This document shows positions 7,736-15,738 of a DNA stretch of 64,000 bases, one piece after another. How positions within the stretch are numbered: position 1 is the first letter of the stretch; each line of letters begins with the position of its first letter. Made by a program: the position numbers and the translations under genes. Source of the stretch: Paenibacillus psychroresistens (lineage in GTDB: Bacteria > Bacillota > Bacilli > Paenibacillales > NBRC-103111); the NCBI RefSeq assembly GCF_009728935.1, contig NZ_CP034235.1:652501-716500 (forward strand). The letters run 5' to 3'. The notes below the pieces were generated by a model. That model was not told the DNA's origin, searched no databases, and was given only the letters and a program-made list of their open reading frames with translations.

Positions 7736-8641
7736 ATGTTCGCACAATACTTCGGACAATTTTTATTTAACCATGCATTGGTTACTGGGGCAGAGCTGGA
7801 AAGTGCAATGATCGCCCAAAAAGAAACACGAGTCAAATTAGGGGTTCTAGCCATTAACCATAGTCATATGACATCGGATCAAGTAGAAACCGTGCAAATT
7901 GCTCAAATGAGAGTCGATAAAAAGTTTGGGGAAATCGCGGTAGAGTTAGGTTTTCTAACAGAGGAGCTAGTAAACACGTTACTTTCCTCGCAGAAAAGTG
8001 CTCATCTGATTTTGGGGCAAACCTTAATTGATCAAGGTGTATTGAGCTATGAAGCGTTCGCAGAAGCATTGAATAAATATAAACAGGAATATAGCTTATC
8101 CGACGAACAGTTTAATTTAATCGTAAATGGCAATATTGAGACTTTGCTTGAGGCTGTATTATCAAAAGGCGGCTTTACGGAGCAGGATGCTTTATCTGAC
8201 TATATTAGCTTATTCGCAAAAAGTCTGATCCGTTTTGTGGATAGTAATATTCGCCTGGAGCTGATCAGTATAGAAGAAAAGGTTGCTTATGATTGGGTGG
8301 CTCAGCAAGCTATTCTCAGTGGAGACCATTCCGGTTCGCGAATTACAGCTATTGGCGGAAGTGAAGCTGCATTTCTGCAGCTAGCCTCAATGTACGCTCA
8401 GGAATCTATTGAAGAACCAGATGAAATGATGAAAGCTTCAGTTGGAGAGTTCCTTAATTTGCATAATGGGATATATCTTGTTAATCGTTCCAATGATGGA
8501 GTAGAACTGGATATGCTTCCTCAAACGGTTACGCAACAGGATGAGCTTGTCGCTAACACACCTATTACAGCGGTGATCCGCATTATCGGAGCCTATTTCA
8601 CCTGCGATTTGCTTATCTCCGATTTACGTGAGCTAGCCTAA
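7736..8641 (+). CDS. MshEN-like repeats fused to a CheX/CheC-type phosphatase domain
   Basis: A 301-residue cytoplasmic protein. Residues 1-130 hold repeating alpha-helical modules of the kind found at the N-terminus of type II secretion ATPases ('GQFLFNHALVTGAEL', 'FGEIAVELGFLTEELV', 'LGQTLIDQGVLSYEAF'); some of these modules bind c-di-GMP. Residues 190-300 resemble CheX/CheC, with the phosphatase signature E-x-x-N seen as Glu238 and Asn241 in 'VGEFLN'. The start at 7736 is preferred over 7700 because 7700 lies inside the upstream gene and GGGGTG precedes 7736. Its partner is presumably the CheY-like protein just upstream. Domain names are from motif reading only. Confidence 0.75.
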   Translation: MFAQYFGQFLFNHALVTGAELESAMIAQKETRVKLGVLAINHSHMTSDQVETVQIAQMRVDKKFGEIAVELGFLTEELVNTLLSSQKSAHLILGQTLIDQGVLSYEAFAEALNKYKQEYSLSDEQFNLIVNGNIETLLEAVLSKGGFTEQDALSDYISLFAKSLIRFVDSNIRLELISIEEKVAYDWVAQQAILSGDHSGSRITAIGGSEAAFLQLASMYAQESIEEPDEMMKASVGEFLNLHNGIYLVNRSNDGVELDMLPQTVTQQDELVANTPITAVIRIIGAYFTCDLLISDLRELA

Positions 8642-8665
8642 TCCAGCTTGCTGCTTCTTTTATGT

Positions 8666-8703
8666 CAAATAGGGGGGAGCCGCTCGAGTGGCTCCCCCCT
8701 ATT
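8666..8703. terminator. Bidirectional terminator
   Basis: AAATAGGGGGGAGCC and its exact complement GGCTCCCCCCTATTT flank an 8-nt loop between two convergent genes (stops at 8641 plus and 8716 minus). T/A-rich ends on both sides allow termination in both directions. Confidence 0.9.
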
Positions 8704-8715
8704 TGCCCAGATTGG

Positions 8716-10347
8716 TTACTCTTTTCGCGCCCTAAGCTTACTTTCTTCCTCCTGAATATTGCTGATGTCGATTCTCTCAAACAACACCTCAAGTGTCTCA
8801 ATCCTCCTATGTGGAGGTACTTCAATGTAACCCCAACTAGGCAAAGGCAGACTTAGAAAACCTCGAATTTTCTCACAGGAAAACGGTAAAAATGGCTCGA
8901 GTATATTAGCCAAATTGGCGATAATCTGGACACAGGTGAACAAAGTAGCCCAACCATTGGCTGGATTCTCCTCTCTAACTTGAGCCCAAGGCTTGCGCTC
9001 ATCGAAGTATTTATTGGAAGCGCGAATGAAGCTAAATATAGCTTCCAAAGCTATTTTAAATTTCCCGGCTTCAATTAACACGCCAACTTGCTCATAGAGC
9101 TCTATAATTTTCTGCTTTATAGCTTCATCGACTTGTGAGTCAGGTACTGAACCATCAAAAGCCTTAACCAGAAACAGCAAATTTCGATTTACAAAATTCC
9201 CAAAAGCTCCGAGCAGCTCACCATTATGGCTATAAATAAACTCCCTCCACGAAAAATCGGTATCTCTATTCTCGGGTCCGTTAATGGTTAAAAAGTAGCG
9301 AACAGAGTCCGGATGATAATTCGCCAGTATATAAGGGACCCAAACAGCCCAATTGTTACTGGTTGAAAATTTCTTGCCTTCAAGAGTTAGATACTCGCTC
9401 GAAATAATCCGATCCGGCAAATGCAGGTTGCCTGTTCCGAGCAGCAAAGCGGGAAGAATCAAGCTATGAAACGGAATATTATCCTTGCCATGAACGTAAT
9501 AAGCAGTTGCGCCTTCTGACCAGAATGGTTCCCATTGGGTTTGAATGAGCTGTGCCCATTTCATGCTTGCCGACAGGTACCCGCTCACAGCTTCGATCCA
9601 AACATAGATTTTTTTACCTTCAAAGCCAACAATCGGTACATCTACACCCCAAGGTAAATCTCTCGTTGCTGCTCGATCATGGAGCCCTTCACTTAAATAT
9701 CGCTCGGTTAATTGAATCGCGTTACTTCTCCAGCCAGTCGCTTGTTTGACGTAATCTTCAAGGGCTACCTGAAATTTAGACAAAGCAAGAAAGTAATGCT
9801 CGGTGAAGCGAACGGTAGGACTGCTTCCGCATAGCTTGCACTTTTTATCATGCAGCTCAGTGGGATCAAGCAAAGATGAACAGAAATCGCACTGGTCCCC
9901 ACGTGCTTTCTGGCCGCAATGCGGGCAAATCCCCTCCACGTAACGATCAGGCAGGAATTGGTCGCAATCTACACAAAATGTTTGCTCAACGCTTTTTTTA
10001 TAAATATTTTCATTCTTCAACAGCTTAAGAAACAATTGCTGCACCACCTTGTGATGGAATTCATCATCCGTACGAGTGTACAAATCATAGGAAAATCCCA
10101 GCTGTTTGAAGCAGTCTACGAATTCATTGTGATAGCGTTCAGCAATCTCATGAGGTGTAACTCCTTCTTGATTTGCTTGGATCGAAATCGGGGTTCCATG
10201 ACAGTCGCTGCCGGATACATATAATACAGCCTCGCCCTTAAGTCTGAAATATCTCGCCAGAATGTCCCCAGGCAATAAGCTTGCCACTCTTCCTAAGTGC
10301 AAGGAACCATTCGCATAAGGCCACGCGCCACCAATAAAAATACTCAT
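8716..10347 (-). CDS. metG: Methionyl-tRNA synthetase, short form without C-terminal tRNA-binding domain
   Basis: Class I synthetase of 543 residues that charges tRNA-Met. Present are the N-terminal Rossmann motif '[11 protein letters not shown]' (residues 9-19), four CxxC pairs making two zinc knuckles, and the KMSKS-type loop as 'KFSTS'. The HIGH motif reads H17-L-G-R20, so its last His is Arg. The usual Bacillus enzyme is about 660 residues with a Trbp111-like tail; this one stops after the anticodon-binding helical domain. The ATG at 10347 is chosen because GGGAGGATGG lies just upstream and the leader before it is a T-box. It may be a second MetRS; such copies in Bacillota can confer resistance to MetRS inhibitors (established knowledge). 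Confidence 0.93.
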   Translation of the reverse strand: MSIFIGGAWPYANGSLHLGRVASLLPGDILARYFRLKGEAVLYVSGSDCHGTPISIQANQEGVTPHEIAERYHNEFVDCFKQLGFSYDLYTRTDDEFHHKVVQQLFLKLLKNENIYKKSVEQTFCVDCDQFLPDRYVEGICPHCGQKARGDQCDFCSSLLDPTELHDKKCKLCGSSPTVRFTEHYFLALSKFQVALEDYVKQATGWRSNAIQLTERYLSEGLHDRAATRDLPWGVDVPIVGFEGKKIYVWIEAVSGYLSASMKWAQLIQTQWEPFWSEGATAYYVHGKDNIPFHSLILPALLLGTGNLHLPDRIISSEYLTLEGKKFSTSNNWAVWVPYILANYHPDSVRYFLTINGPENRDTDFSWREFIYSHNGELLGAFGNFVNRNLLFLVKAFDGSVPDSQVDEAIKQKIIELYEQVGVLIEAGKFKIALEAIFSFIRASNKYFDERKPWAQVREENPANGWATLFTCVQIIANLANILEPFLPFSCEKIRGFLSLPLPSWGYIEVPPHRRIETLEVLFERIDISNIQEEESKLRARKE

Positions 10348-10375
10348 TTTATACCATCCTCCCGATTTATGAAAA

Positions 10376-10667
10376 CACAAAAAACTCCCGCCCTGTAAAG
10401 GACGAGAGTTATACTCACGTGTTACCACCTAATTTTATCAACATCTCACAACATTGACCTCTTCAAGTACGCCACTATTTCAATGGTTATACCCTAGCGC
10501 TATAACGGGAGCACCCGGCACAATCTACTACCTAATAAGGGTTCGATGTGCAGCTCAGAGACCATGTTCATCAGACGTTTCTTTACTCCTTTTCAGCTAC
10601 CGGAGTTCTCTGTGTAAAGATTCGTTCCAACTACTCTTTCTCATCGTTGCTTTTGCATATTACATTA
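10376..10667 (-). promoter_or_regulatory. Methionine T-box leader of metG
   Basis: On the minus strand the leader contains the T-box core AGGTGGTAACACG (10419-10431 region), then a terminator stem AACTCTCGTCC / GGGCGGGAGTT with a T-run (10377-10410). The stem I specifier region reads GAAC-ATG-GTCTCTGAG, putting the specifier codon ATG at 10563-10565. Uncharged tRNA-Met should pair with this codon and with the T-box bulge, preventing termination. The codon agrees with the downstream synthetase, which is strong internal confirmation. Confidence 0.92.
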
Positions 10668-10673
10668 GTACTC

Positions 10674-10702
10674 AGTATAAATAGTATTTCCAAATATGAC
10701 AA
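10674..10702 (-). promoter_or_regulatory. SigA-type promoter of the metG T-box transcript
   Basis: TTGTCA (10697-10702) and TATACT (10674-10679) are separated by 17 nt on the minus strand, giving a start near 10667. The -35 box begins only 4 nt past the stop of the upstream BlaR1-like gene. Confidence 0.8.
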
Positions 10703-10705
10703 TCT

Positions 10706-12427
10706 TTATTTGGGACGTCGTGCAACTCTGTATTCCGGCATTTTATCGAGTAGGGGTTGAGCTTCCTTAAGAGAAGCCTCAGGCAGTAGTCCCACATTAA
10801 CATCTTGAATCACTTTAATCATTCGTTTAAAATCAGTTTCGCTGAAGCCAGCATTAATGTAGTCATCGCCAGGATGATGAGAAAGTCTGTATTGAGGATC
10901 CTTATCGAGCAGCGGTTGGGCATCTTTTAGGGCAGATTCAGGTAAATAGCCAGCATTTACATCCTTAATAATCTTAATCATTTTTTCATGCTCATCTTTA
11001 GAAATCAGCTTTGCAGGGTCAACCTCTGCAGGCCCAAGCACGCTAACTGTACCGTCTCCTTCAATAAAGTTCACATCACAGTGCACAGTACCTTTGGTAG
11101 GTGAAGTAGGAGCCATGTCATATACACAAACTTGTTTCTCTACTTGATATCTATTCTTAACCTTAATTAGCGAATAATCTACAGCAGGCATTATACCGAA
11201 TTCCTCGTATTCTGAGGCAATTGAAGCTTTAATTCTGTTCATGTCCGAGGTATCTATCCCGACAACTTTAAAGCTCATTAACGGGGCTCCATCCGTATCA
11301 CCTTTAGCCATAATCGCTGTAAAATAATCCGTGATAATACTTCTTGCAGCAGGTCCTGGATTTTTCTGCACCTCTGCAGCCGATTTACTTGTCAATTCTT
11401 CCAAGCTAGTCGCTGAAGTTTTACCATCGGTGAGGAATAAACCAGCAATAAGGAGCAGAACTACACATCCGAGAATAGACCAACGGAAGGAAGCAGGTTT
11501 GAAAAGCTTGATCATGGTTATTCTTCGGGTTAGCTGCTTTTTGTTGCCGAAAAATCGGGCTAAGCCTGATATGTGCTTTTGCGGTGTATACCCCTCGAGT
11601 AAAGAAATTATCGTTTGACCATATTCTTGAACCTCATTAGATCTGATGTAAGTAAGAGTCTGAGCATCACAGGCGATTTCTTGATCCTCACGCATTCGGT
11701 AGTACGCATACCAGAGGATAGGGTTAAACCAATGAAGGATAAGCAGCACCTGCATAACCCAGTTCACCGCAATATCTTTTCGTTTATAATGGGCAAGCTC
11801 ATGTAGAAAAATATACCGTAGTTGTTCAAGAGATAGTGCAGCTAGAGTCTGGTACGAAATAATCAGTGAGGGCTGCAGAAAACCAAATAGTGTGGGACTA
11901 ACGGTTTGATTGGACACCATTAAGCGAATGTCTCTTTTGACATTCATTTGCTGCTTGCATTGCTCAAGCAATCGCAGAATGGTTGGATCACTTACACAAG
12001 CTTGCTTGCTAAGCGTATTCGCAAATCTTCTATTAACCAGAATCGTATAGAAACTCAACCCAATAACCACAAGCAGCCAAATCCAAAAGCCAATTTGCAG
12101 CAGAGTAATGGAGGTGCTTTCAACAACATAAGCTGGCGTCAGAGTTACCTTGGAAATTATAGCAGCAGGTGCCAGTGGACTGACTATATCCGTATTCATC
12201 AGTTGAATGGGAGTTTGGCTTGGATTCGTAAATAGATTAAATATGCTAAATGAGCTTTCAGGTGCCCAAGGTATTAGGAGCCGTAAAGTCAGGAGCAGCC
12301 AGAGGAGGTAGTGCCACCTTGGTTTTAAGCGATTGCCTAGTGCATATTTAATGGCGAGAATTAAAGCCACTAGCGGAGTTGCCATCAGAGAAGTAGTTAA
12401 AACCCATTTTAAAAAATCCACATTCAC
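10706..12427 (-). CDS. BlaR1/MecR1-like M56 membrane metallopeptidase with unusual sensor domain
   Basis: A 573-residue membrane protein. The first 110 residues hold transmembrane helices, the zinc protease motif is H209-E-L-A-H213, and a further membrane helix lies near residue 320. In classical BlaR1 the outer C-terminal domain is a penicillin-binding sensor; none is visible here. Instead the last 80 or so residues contain two copies of a module ('DVNAGYLPESALKDAQPLLDK' type and 'DVNVGLLPEASLKEAQPLLDK' type, each shown in part) about 60 residues apart. It lies 26 nt downstream of a BlaI-type repressor gene. By analogy a signal activates the protease, which inactivates the repressor; the signal is unknown. 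Confidence 0.85.
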   Translation of the reverse strand: MNVDFLKWVLTTSLMATPLVALILAIKYALGNRLKPRWHYLLWLLLTLRLLIPWAPESSFSIFNLFTNPSQTPIQLMNTDIVSPLAPAAIISKVTLTPAYVVESTSITLLQIGFWIWLLVVIGLSFYTILVNRRFANTLSKQACVSDPTILRLLEQCKQQMNVKRDIRLMVSNQTVSPTLFGFLQPSLIISYQTLAALSLEQLRYIFLHELAHYKRKDIAVNWVMQVLLILHWFNPILWYAYYRMREDQEIACDAQTLTYIRSNEVQEYGQTIISLLEGYTPQKHISGLARFFGNKKQLTRRITMIKLFKPASFRWSILGCVVLLLIAGLFLTDGKTSATSLEELTSKSAAEVQKNPGPAARSIITDYFTAIMAKGDTDGAPLMSFKVVGIDTSDMNRIKASIASEYEEFGIMPAVDYSLIKVKNRYQVEKQVCVYDMAPTSPTKGTVHCDVNFIEGDGTVSVLGPAEVDPAKLISKDEHEKMIKIIKDVNAGYLPESALKDAQPLLDKDPQYRLSHHPGDDYINAGFSETDFKRMIKVIQDVNVGLLPEASLKEAQPLLDKMPEYRVARRPK

Positions 12428-12453
12428 CCGATCCTTTCTGTGCTTTCGCGGAT

Positions 12454-12828
12454 TTACTTTGTTTTATTCTCCAGAATGCTTTTCAATTCTTCAATATCCT
12501 TGAGAGATAACTTCTCTTCCTGCAAAAAGTGGACAAGCATCGGTTTAAGCGCTCCGCCATAAATCCGTTTTAGAAATGTCTGGCTCTCCGCCTTTAAGCA
12601 TTCTTCCTGAGTTACTAGTGTGTAGTAGGAATAGCTTCTGCCTTCTTCTTTAAAGCTCAACGCCTTTTTCTGAACCAATCGGCTGATTAAGGTCTTAATC
12701 GTTTTGGCTTTCCAGCTTGTGGTACCTTCGAGCATGGTCACAATTTCACTGGAAGAAAGCGGTTCTCTGGTCCAAAGAATTTTCATGACTTCCCATTCTG
12801 CTTCTGAGATTTTAGGAATTTCTTTCAT
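12454..12828 (-). CDS. BlaI/MecI/CopY-family transcriptional repressor
   Basis: A 124-residue winged-helix repressor: 'ISEAEWEVMKILW' at the N-terminus, the recognition region 'TSWKAKTIKTLISRLVQKKAL', and a C-terminal dimerisation helix. AGAGGATGG precedes the ATG. It is transcribed with the M56 protease gene downstream. Two matching palindromes overlap its own promoter, so it should be autoregulated and released by proteolysis. Confidence 0.92.
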   Translation of the reverse strand: MKEIPKISEAEWEVMKILWTREPLSSSEIVTMLEGTTSWKAKTIKTLISRLVQKKALSFKEEGRSYSYYTLVTQEECLKAESQTFLKRIYGGALKPMLVHFLQEEKLSLKDIEELKSILENKTK

Positions 12829-12852
12829 AAAATAATACCATCCTCTTCTATT

Positions 12853-12868
12853 GATTACATTTGTAGTC
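12853..12868. promoter_or_regulatory. BlaI-type operator 1
   Basis: GATTACATTTGTAGTC, a near-palindrome with TAC/GTA cores. It lies downstream of the -10 box and 25 nt from operator 2, about two and a half helical turns. Confidence 0.75.
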
Positions 12869-12876
12869 TTTTGTTT

Positions 12877-12905
12877 AGATTACACTCGTAATCAGTGTTT
12901 GTCAA
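12877..12905 (-). promoter_or_regulatory. blaI-like promoter overlapping operator 2
   Basis: TTGACA (12900-12905) and TAATCT (12877-12882) are 17 nt apart on the minus strand. The palindrome GATTACACTCGTAATC (12878-12893) covers the -10 box and part of the spacer, so a bound repressor would block polymerase. Confidence 0.8.
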
Positions 12906-13118
12906 ACTGATCATACAGCTACTACTGTTCATTTGATGACATTCCTAGCCTTTTGATGGCTTTGTTCAATTTAAGCGCAGCTTATGGCGTTCTTTTTGTT
13001 TTCTTTGTATGTAGCTTCATAAATCCTTTTGACCTCTATCCCATTCACTCAGTATTCCTGTTAGGCGCTAAAATGAAACTCCCTGAACAATCCCGTTCTA
13101 GCATAAATTAGAAATCTA
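12906..13118. other. Non-coding stretch before repeat B
   Basis: I see no gene, terminator or clear regulatory site here beyond the promoter at its left edge. It is AT-rich and carries stops in all frames. Confidence 0.5.
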
Positions 13119-13307
13119 CCAGCAAAAATCCATGTAAATGGAGCAAAATTAACTATTTAATGGGATGTGCCTGCAAAAATCCATTTAGATTATCCTAAAG
13201 CTCTTGAATTAAGCGATTTTAAGCTGTTTTTGAAAATCTCCCTGTACATTTGCAGGTAGATCGCCTCAAAATCACTTTTTTACTAAATGAAACTGTATAT
13301 TTGCAGG
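13119..13307. repeat. Palindromic intergenic repeat, 51-nt spaced units (copy B)
   Basis: Left-arm units begin at 13119 (CCAGCAAAAATCC) and 13170 (CCTGCAAAAATCC); right-arm inverted units end at 13256 and 13307 (GCAGG at 13252 and 13303). Both spacings are 51 nt, as in copy A. The right arm is closely similar to the right arm of copy A, including AAATGAAACTGTAT and the GCAGG-tAGATCG join. Both outer ends of the family carry TCAACARCCTGCA. Confidence 0.8.
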
Positions 13308-13619
13308 TTGTTGAAAAACTCAATTTAAAGAGATCATGACTCCTGTCACTTAGATGATTTATATGGAATTTGTCACGTTAATAAATGGATTTAGATTTGT
13401 TTTTATGATTTACATGGATTTCCTCCTGATCAACTAAAACGTGCGATAATTCGCAAGATATCTTTGGAGAATGGATTTTGTGAAAGTAAAAAGTAACTTA
13501 GGTGCTAGGAGTTAATGTTTTTGAGGTTCGAGGGGGGGCGAAGACTTTCTCAACAACCTGATATTTGATGTTTCATCGCAAAAGTCCATTCTCACAGCAG
13601 CAGAAAGCATAAATTATGC
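13308..13619. other. Non-coding stretch with an inverted copy of the repeat end
   Basis: No gene is visible. CAGGTTGTTGAAAAACT at the end of repeat B is repeated in inverted form as GACTTTCTCAACAACCTG near 13542-13560, so about 255 nt are bracketed by short inverted ends. This might be a decayed mobile element, but no transposase remnant or target duplication is evident. Confidence 0.35.
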
Positions 13620-13625
13620 TATAAT
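13617..13625 (+). promoter_or_regulatory. Extended -10 promoter element
   Basis: TGCTATAAT, an extended -10 box, lies 24 nt upstream of the small ORF at 13649. No good -35 box is needed for this class. Confidence 0.55.
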
Positions 13626-13648
13626 ACATTTGAAAGGTAGGGATACAT

Positions 13649-13801
13649 ATGAAAGTTATATCTTGGAATAATCTAACTGAAGCAAGTGCCATTATTAATC
13701 AGGAATTAATGTTTTATGAGCTGGATTCACCGGAATATGAACGATTAAATGAGATAGCAGTAAAACTAAATCAGCTTTTGAAGGATTATGCAGTTGAATA
13801 A
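13649..13801 (+). CDS. 50-residue protein of unknown function
   Basis: A short acidic, mostly helical protein ('NQELMFYELDSPEYERLNEI' core). Support comes from an extended -10 box, an AGGTAGGG ribosome-binding site 7 nt upstream and a terminator directly downstream. Size and helicity resemble the small inhibitors of two-component phosphorelays, but the Spo0E motif SQELD and the Sda signature are absent. I do not assign a function. Confidence 0.6.
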   Translation: MKVISWNNLTEASAIINQELMFYELDSPEYERLNEIAVKLNQLLKDYAVE

Positions 13802-13805
13802 TACT

Positions 13806-13851
13806 TAAGGGGTTCGAGACGTAGACTGGATACGTTGAGAAACCCTTTTTT
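13806..13851 (+). terminator. Rho-independent terminator of the 50-residue ORF
   Basis: GGGGTT and ACGT segments pair with ACGT and AACCC before a run of six Ts, immediately after the stop at 13801. Confidence 0.65.
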
Positions 13852-14003
13852 ATATACCAATATATAAATTCCGCTTCAAGTACATGACGAGTTTATGCAT
13901 TAATATCAGCCCGTACGTGCCAAAAGCGTAGCACTTGCATGAATTTGATAAGATTAAAAAGTAAGAAATATTAAATTCATTACAAAGAAGAGGAAGTGTC
14001 GTT

Positions 14004-14342
14004 ATGAAGCTCAATCATCTCAATCTTACAGTTAACGATGTTAAGGCGGCTCGCGAGTTTTTGGAGAAGTATTTTGGGTTGCAAACTGTGGGGACACGTG
14101 GGAATGCATTCGCTGCACTATCAGATGATACAGGTTCAGTACTGACCTTGATGCATGGTGCTCAAGTCAGCTATCCCAAGACCTTTCACATTGGCTTCAT
14201 GCAAGAGAGTGAGGAGAAAGTGAATGAGATTAATCAACTTTTGAAGGAGGATGGCTTTGCGGTGGAGCCACCGCAAAGATCCCATGGCTGGACATTCTAT
14301 GTGGAGGCACCAGGTGGGTTTACTGTCGAGGTTCTCTGTTGA
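14004..14342 (+). CDS. VOC superfamily protein
   Basis: A 112-residue glyoxalase-fold protein: 'LNHLNLTVNDVKAAREFLEKYFGL' opens the first half and 'GWTFYVEAPGGFTVEVLC' closes the second. Substrate unknown. AGAGGAAG precedes the ATG. Its last 46 nt overlap the 3' end of a convergent VOC gene. Confidence 0.85.
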   Translation: MKLNHLNLTVNDVKAAREFLEKYFGLQTVGTRGNAFAALSDDTGSVLTLMHGAQVSYPKTFHIGFMQESEEKVNEINQLLKEDGFAVEPPQRSHGWTFYVEAPGGFTVEVLC

Positions 14343-14767
14343 ACAACCCACCATAAATTATTAAAAGGGTCTAGAAATCCACCCATCTCATCATCCCCAT
14401 TATTCATTACAGGCATAATACAAATACCACCCGCTTTTTCAGCGTGTTTCATGGTTTCGACCGCATCAAGGACATAGACATACATATGAATATTAGACGG
14501 TTCTCTATCCTTATGCTTTTGCGGGTTCTCTTGCTCGTCGGTATCACAATCACTATCACATTCAATGCTCTCTTCTGTACCATCCGCAAAGAAAACAATA
14601 CTCTCCCCAATTTGTAGTTCGCCGTGTATAATCTTTTTCCCATTCGTGCTCTTGGTGAGCGGTCCTGATCTTGCGTTAAACGTTTGCTGTAGAAATTGAA
14701 TGAAGACTTCCCCATCTGGAACCATAATGTAAGGAGTGACTTGCTGATGACCTTTTGGTAATTGCAT
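14297..14767 (-). CDS. PhnB-like VOC protein with acidic insertion
   Basis: A 156-residue member of the PhnB-like branch ('VTPYIMVPDGEVFIQFLQQTF' start, 'GGFLDPFNNLWWVVQ' end). Between residues 67 and 92 there is an Asp/Glu-rich insertion with two Cys ('ECDSDCDTDEQE') not usual for the family. AAAGGTGG precedes the ATG. It is divergent from a MerR-type regulator with a palindrome between them, so it is a candidate target of that regulator. It also overlaps the convergent VOC gene tail to tail. Confidence 0.85.
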   Translation of the reverse strand: MQLPKGHQQVTPYIMVPDGEVFIQFLQQTFNARSGPLTKSTNGKKIIHGELQIGESIVFFADGTEESIECDSDCDTDEQENPQKHKDREPSNIHMYVYVLDAVETMKHAEKAGGICIMPVMNNGDDEMGGFLDPFNNLWWVVQQRTSTVNPPGAST

Positions 14768-14815
14768 GCTATAACCACCTTTTCTCTAACGAATTTGCTT
14801 ACCTTTTAACCATAC

Positions 14816-14839
14816 AACATTAGTGCAAATGCTAATGTT
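14816..14839. promoter_or_regulatory. Palindrome in the divergent PhnB-like/MerR intergenic region
   Basis: AACATTAG and CTAATGTT form perfect 8-nt arms around an 8-nt centre. MerR-family proteins bind dyads of about this size between -35 and -10, so this is a candidate operator for the adjacent double-MerR protein. Confidence 0.55.
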
Positions 14840-14931
14840 TGCTTATAAATACTCTATCTGATAACGTAGTTATAAATAAAAACCTGTCATGTGCTTTAAC
14901 TATGATTTGTAGCATATAAAAGGAGATGTAA

Positions 14932-15648
14932 ATGAAAGGCATTGAGATAGCAAAAAAATTGAATATAAGCACAAGTGCATTGAGGCATTATGAGGCTTGG
15001 GGGATTGTTCCTAGAATAGAGAGAGCAGCCAATGGGTATCGGATTTATACAGATGAGCATGAGGCTTATTTTCAATGTATACGCGCGATGTATGCTGGGT
15101 TTGGAATGAGTTTAATAAGAGAGGTTATGCCGCATATCATAAACGGGGAAAAACTAGATGCTTTATGGCTAATCAACAAGGCGCAGATAGCCCTGCATAC
15201 TGAAAAGGAAACGGTACAAAGAACAGTTGAAATCCTTGATTTAAAGCAGATAACAGATCCTCAGATAACGGATCCTCCTAAGTATCTTAATAAAAAAACC
15301 TTTACGATTGGAGAGGCAGCCACAATAGCTAATACATCTGCATCATCCATTCGGCATTGGGAAAAGGAGGGTCTAATTGATCCCGAGCGTCATTATGAAA
15401 GTGGGTTTCGCATCTATAGCCCCTCTGATATTCGTAAATTGCTCATTATCCGAACTGTGCAAAGAGTGGCGTATTCCTTGGATATTGTACGTGAGGTATT
15501 ATTGGAGCTGGATAAAAACGATGTCGCCCAAGCTAAGGGGATTGCACTTAAATCTCTGCAATATATTGATTACACATTGGTAGAGCAGGTGCGCGGTATT
15601 GCGTCTTTACACCATTTATTTGAAGTTATCTCAAGTAAACAAAACTAA
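14932..15648 (+). CDS. Regulator with two MerR-type DNA-binding domains
   Basis: A 238-residue protein. The first MerR winged helix covers residues 1-70 ('ISTSALRHYEAWGIVPRIER', 'GYRIY'), followed by a helical linker with a short duplicated 'QITDP'. A second complete MerR helix-turn-helix starts near residue 122 ('TIGEAATIANTSASSIRHWE', 'GFRIYSPSDIRKL'). Most MerR proteins have one such domain and a ligand-binding tail; here the second domain replaces the effector domain. AAAGGAG precedes the ATG. It is divergent from the PhnB-like gene. Confidence 0.88.
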   Translation: MKGIEIAKKLNISTSALRHYEAWGIVPRIERAANGYRIYTDEHEAYFQCIRAMYAGFGMSLIREVMPHIINGEKLDALWLINKAQIALHTEKETVQRTVEILDLKQITDPQITDPPKYLNKKTFTIGEAATIANTSASSIRHWEKEGLIDPERHYESGFRIYSPSDIRKLLIIRTVQRVAYSLDIVREVLLELDKNDVAQAKGIALKSLQYIDYTLVEQVRGIASLHHLFEVISSKQN

Positions 15649-15688
15649 ATCTATTGTAAAATTTAGCAACTAATCCCTATTAACAGGC

Positions 15689-15715
15689 GTCTATTAAATC
15701 AGTAGCTTAATAGAC
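15689..15715. other. Perfect 9-nt inverted repeat upstream of the SLH-GH18 gene
   Basis: GTCTATTAA and TTAATAGAC flank a 9-nt centre, 24 nt before the SLH-GH18 start. There is no following T-run, so an operator or an mRNA 5' hairpin is more likely than a terminator. Confidence 0.5.
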
Positions 15716-15738
15716 AACTTAGTAGAAGGAGTAATAAA

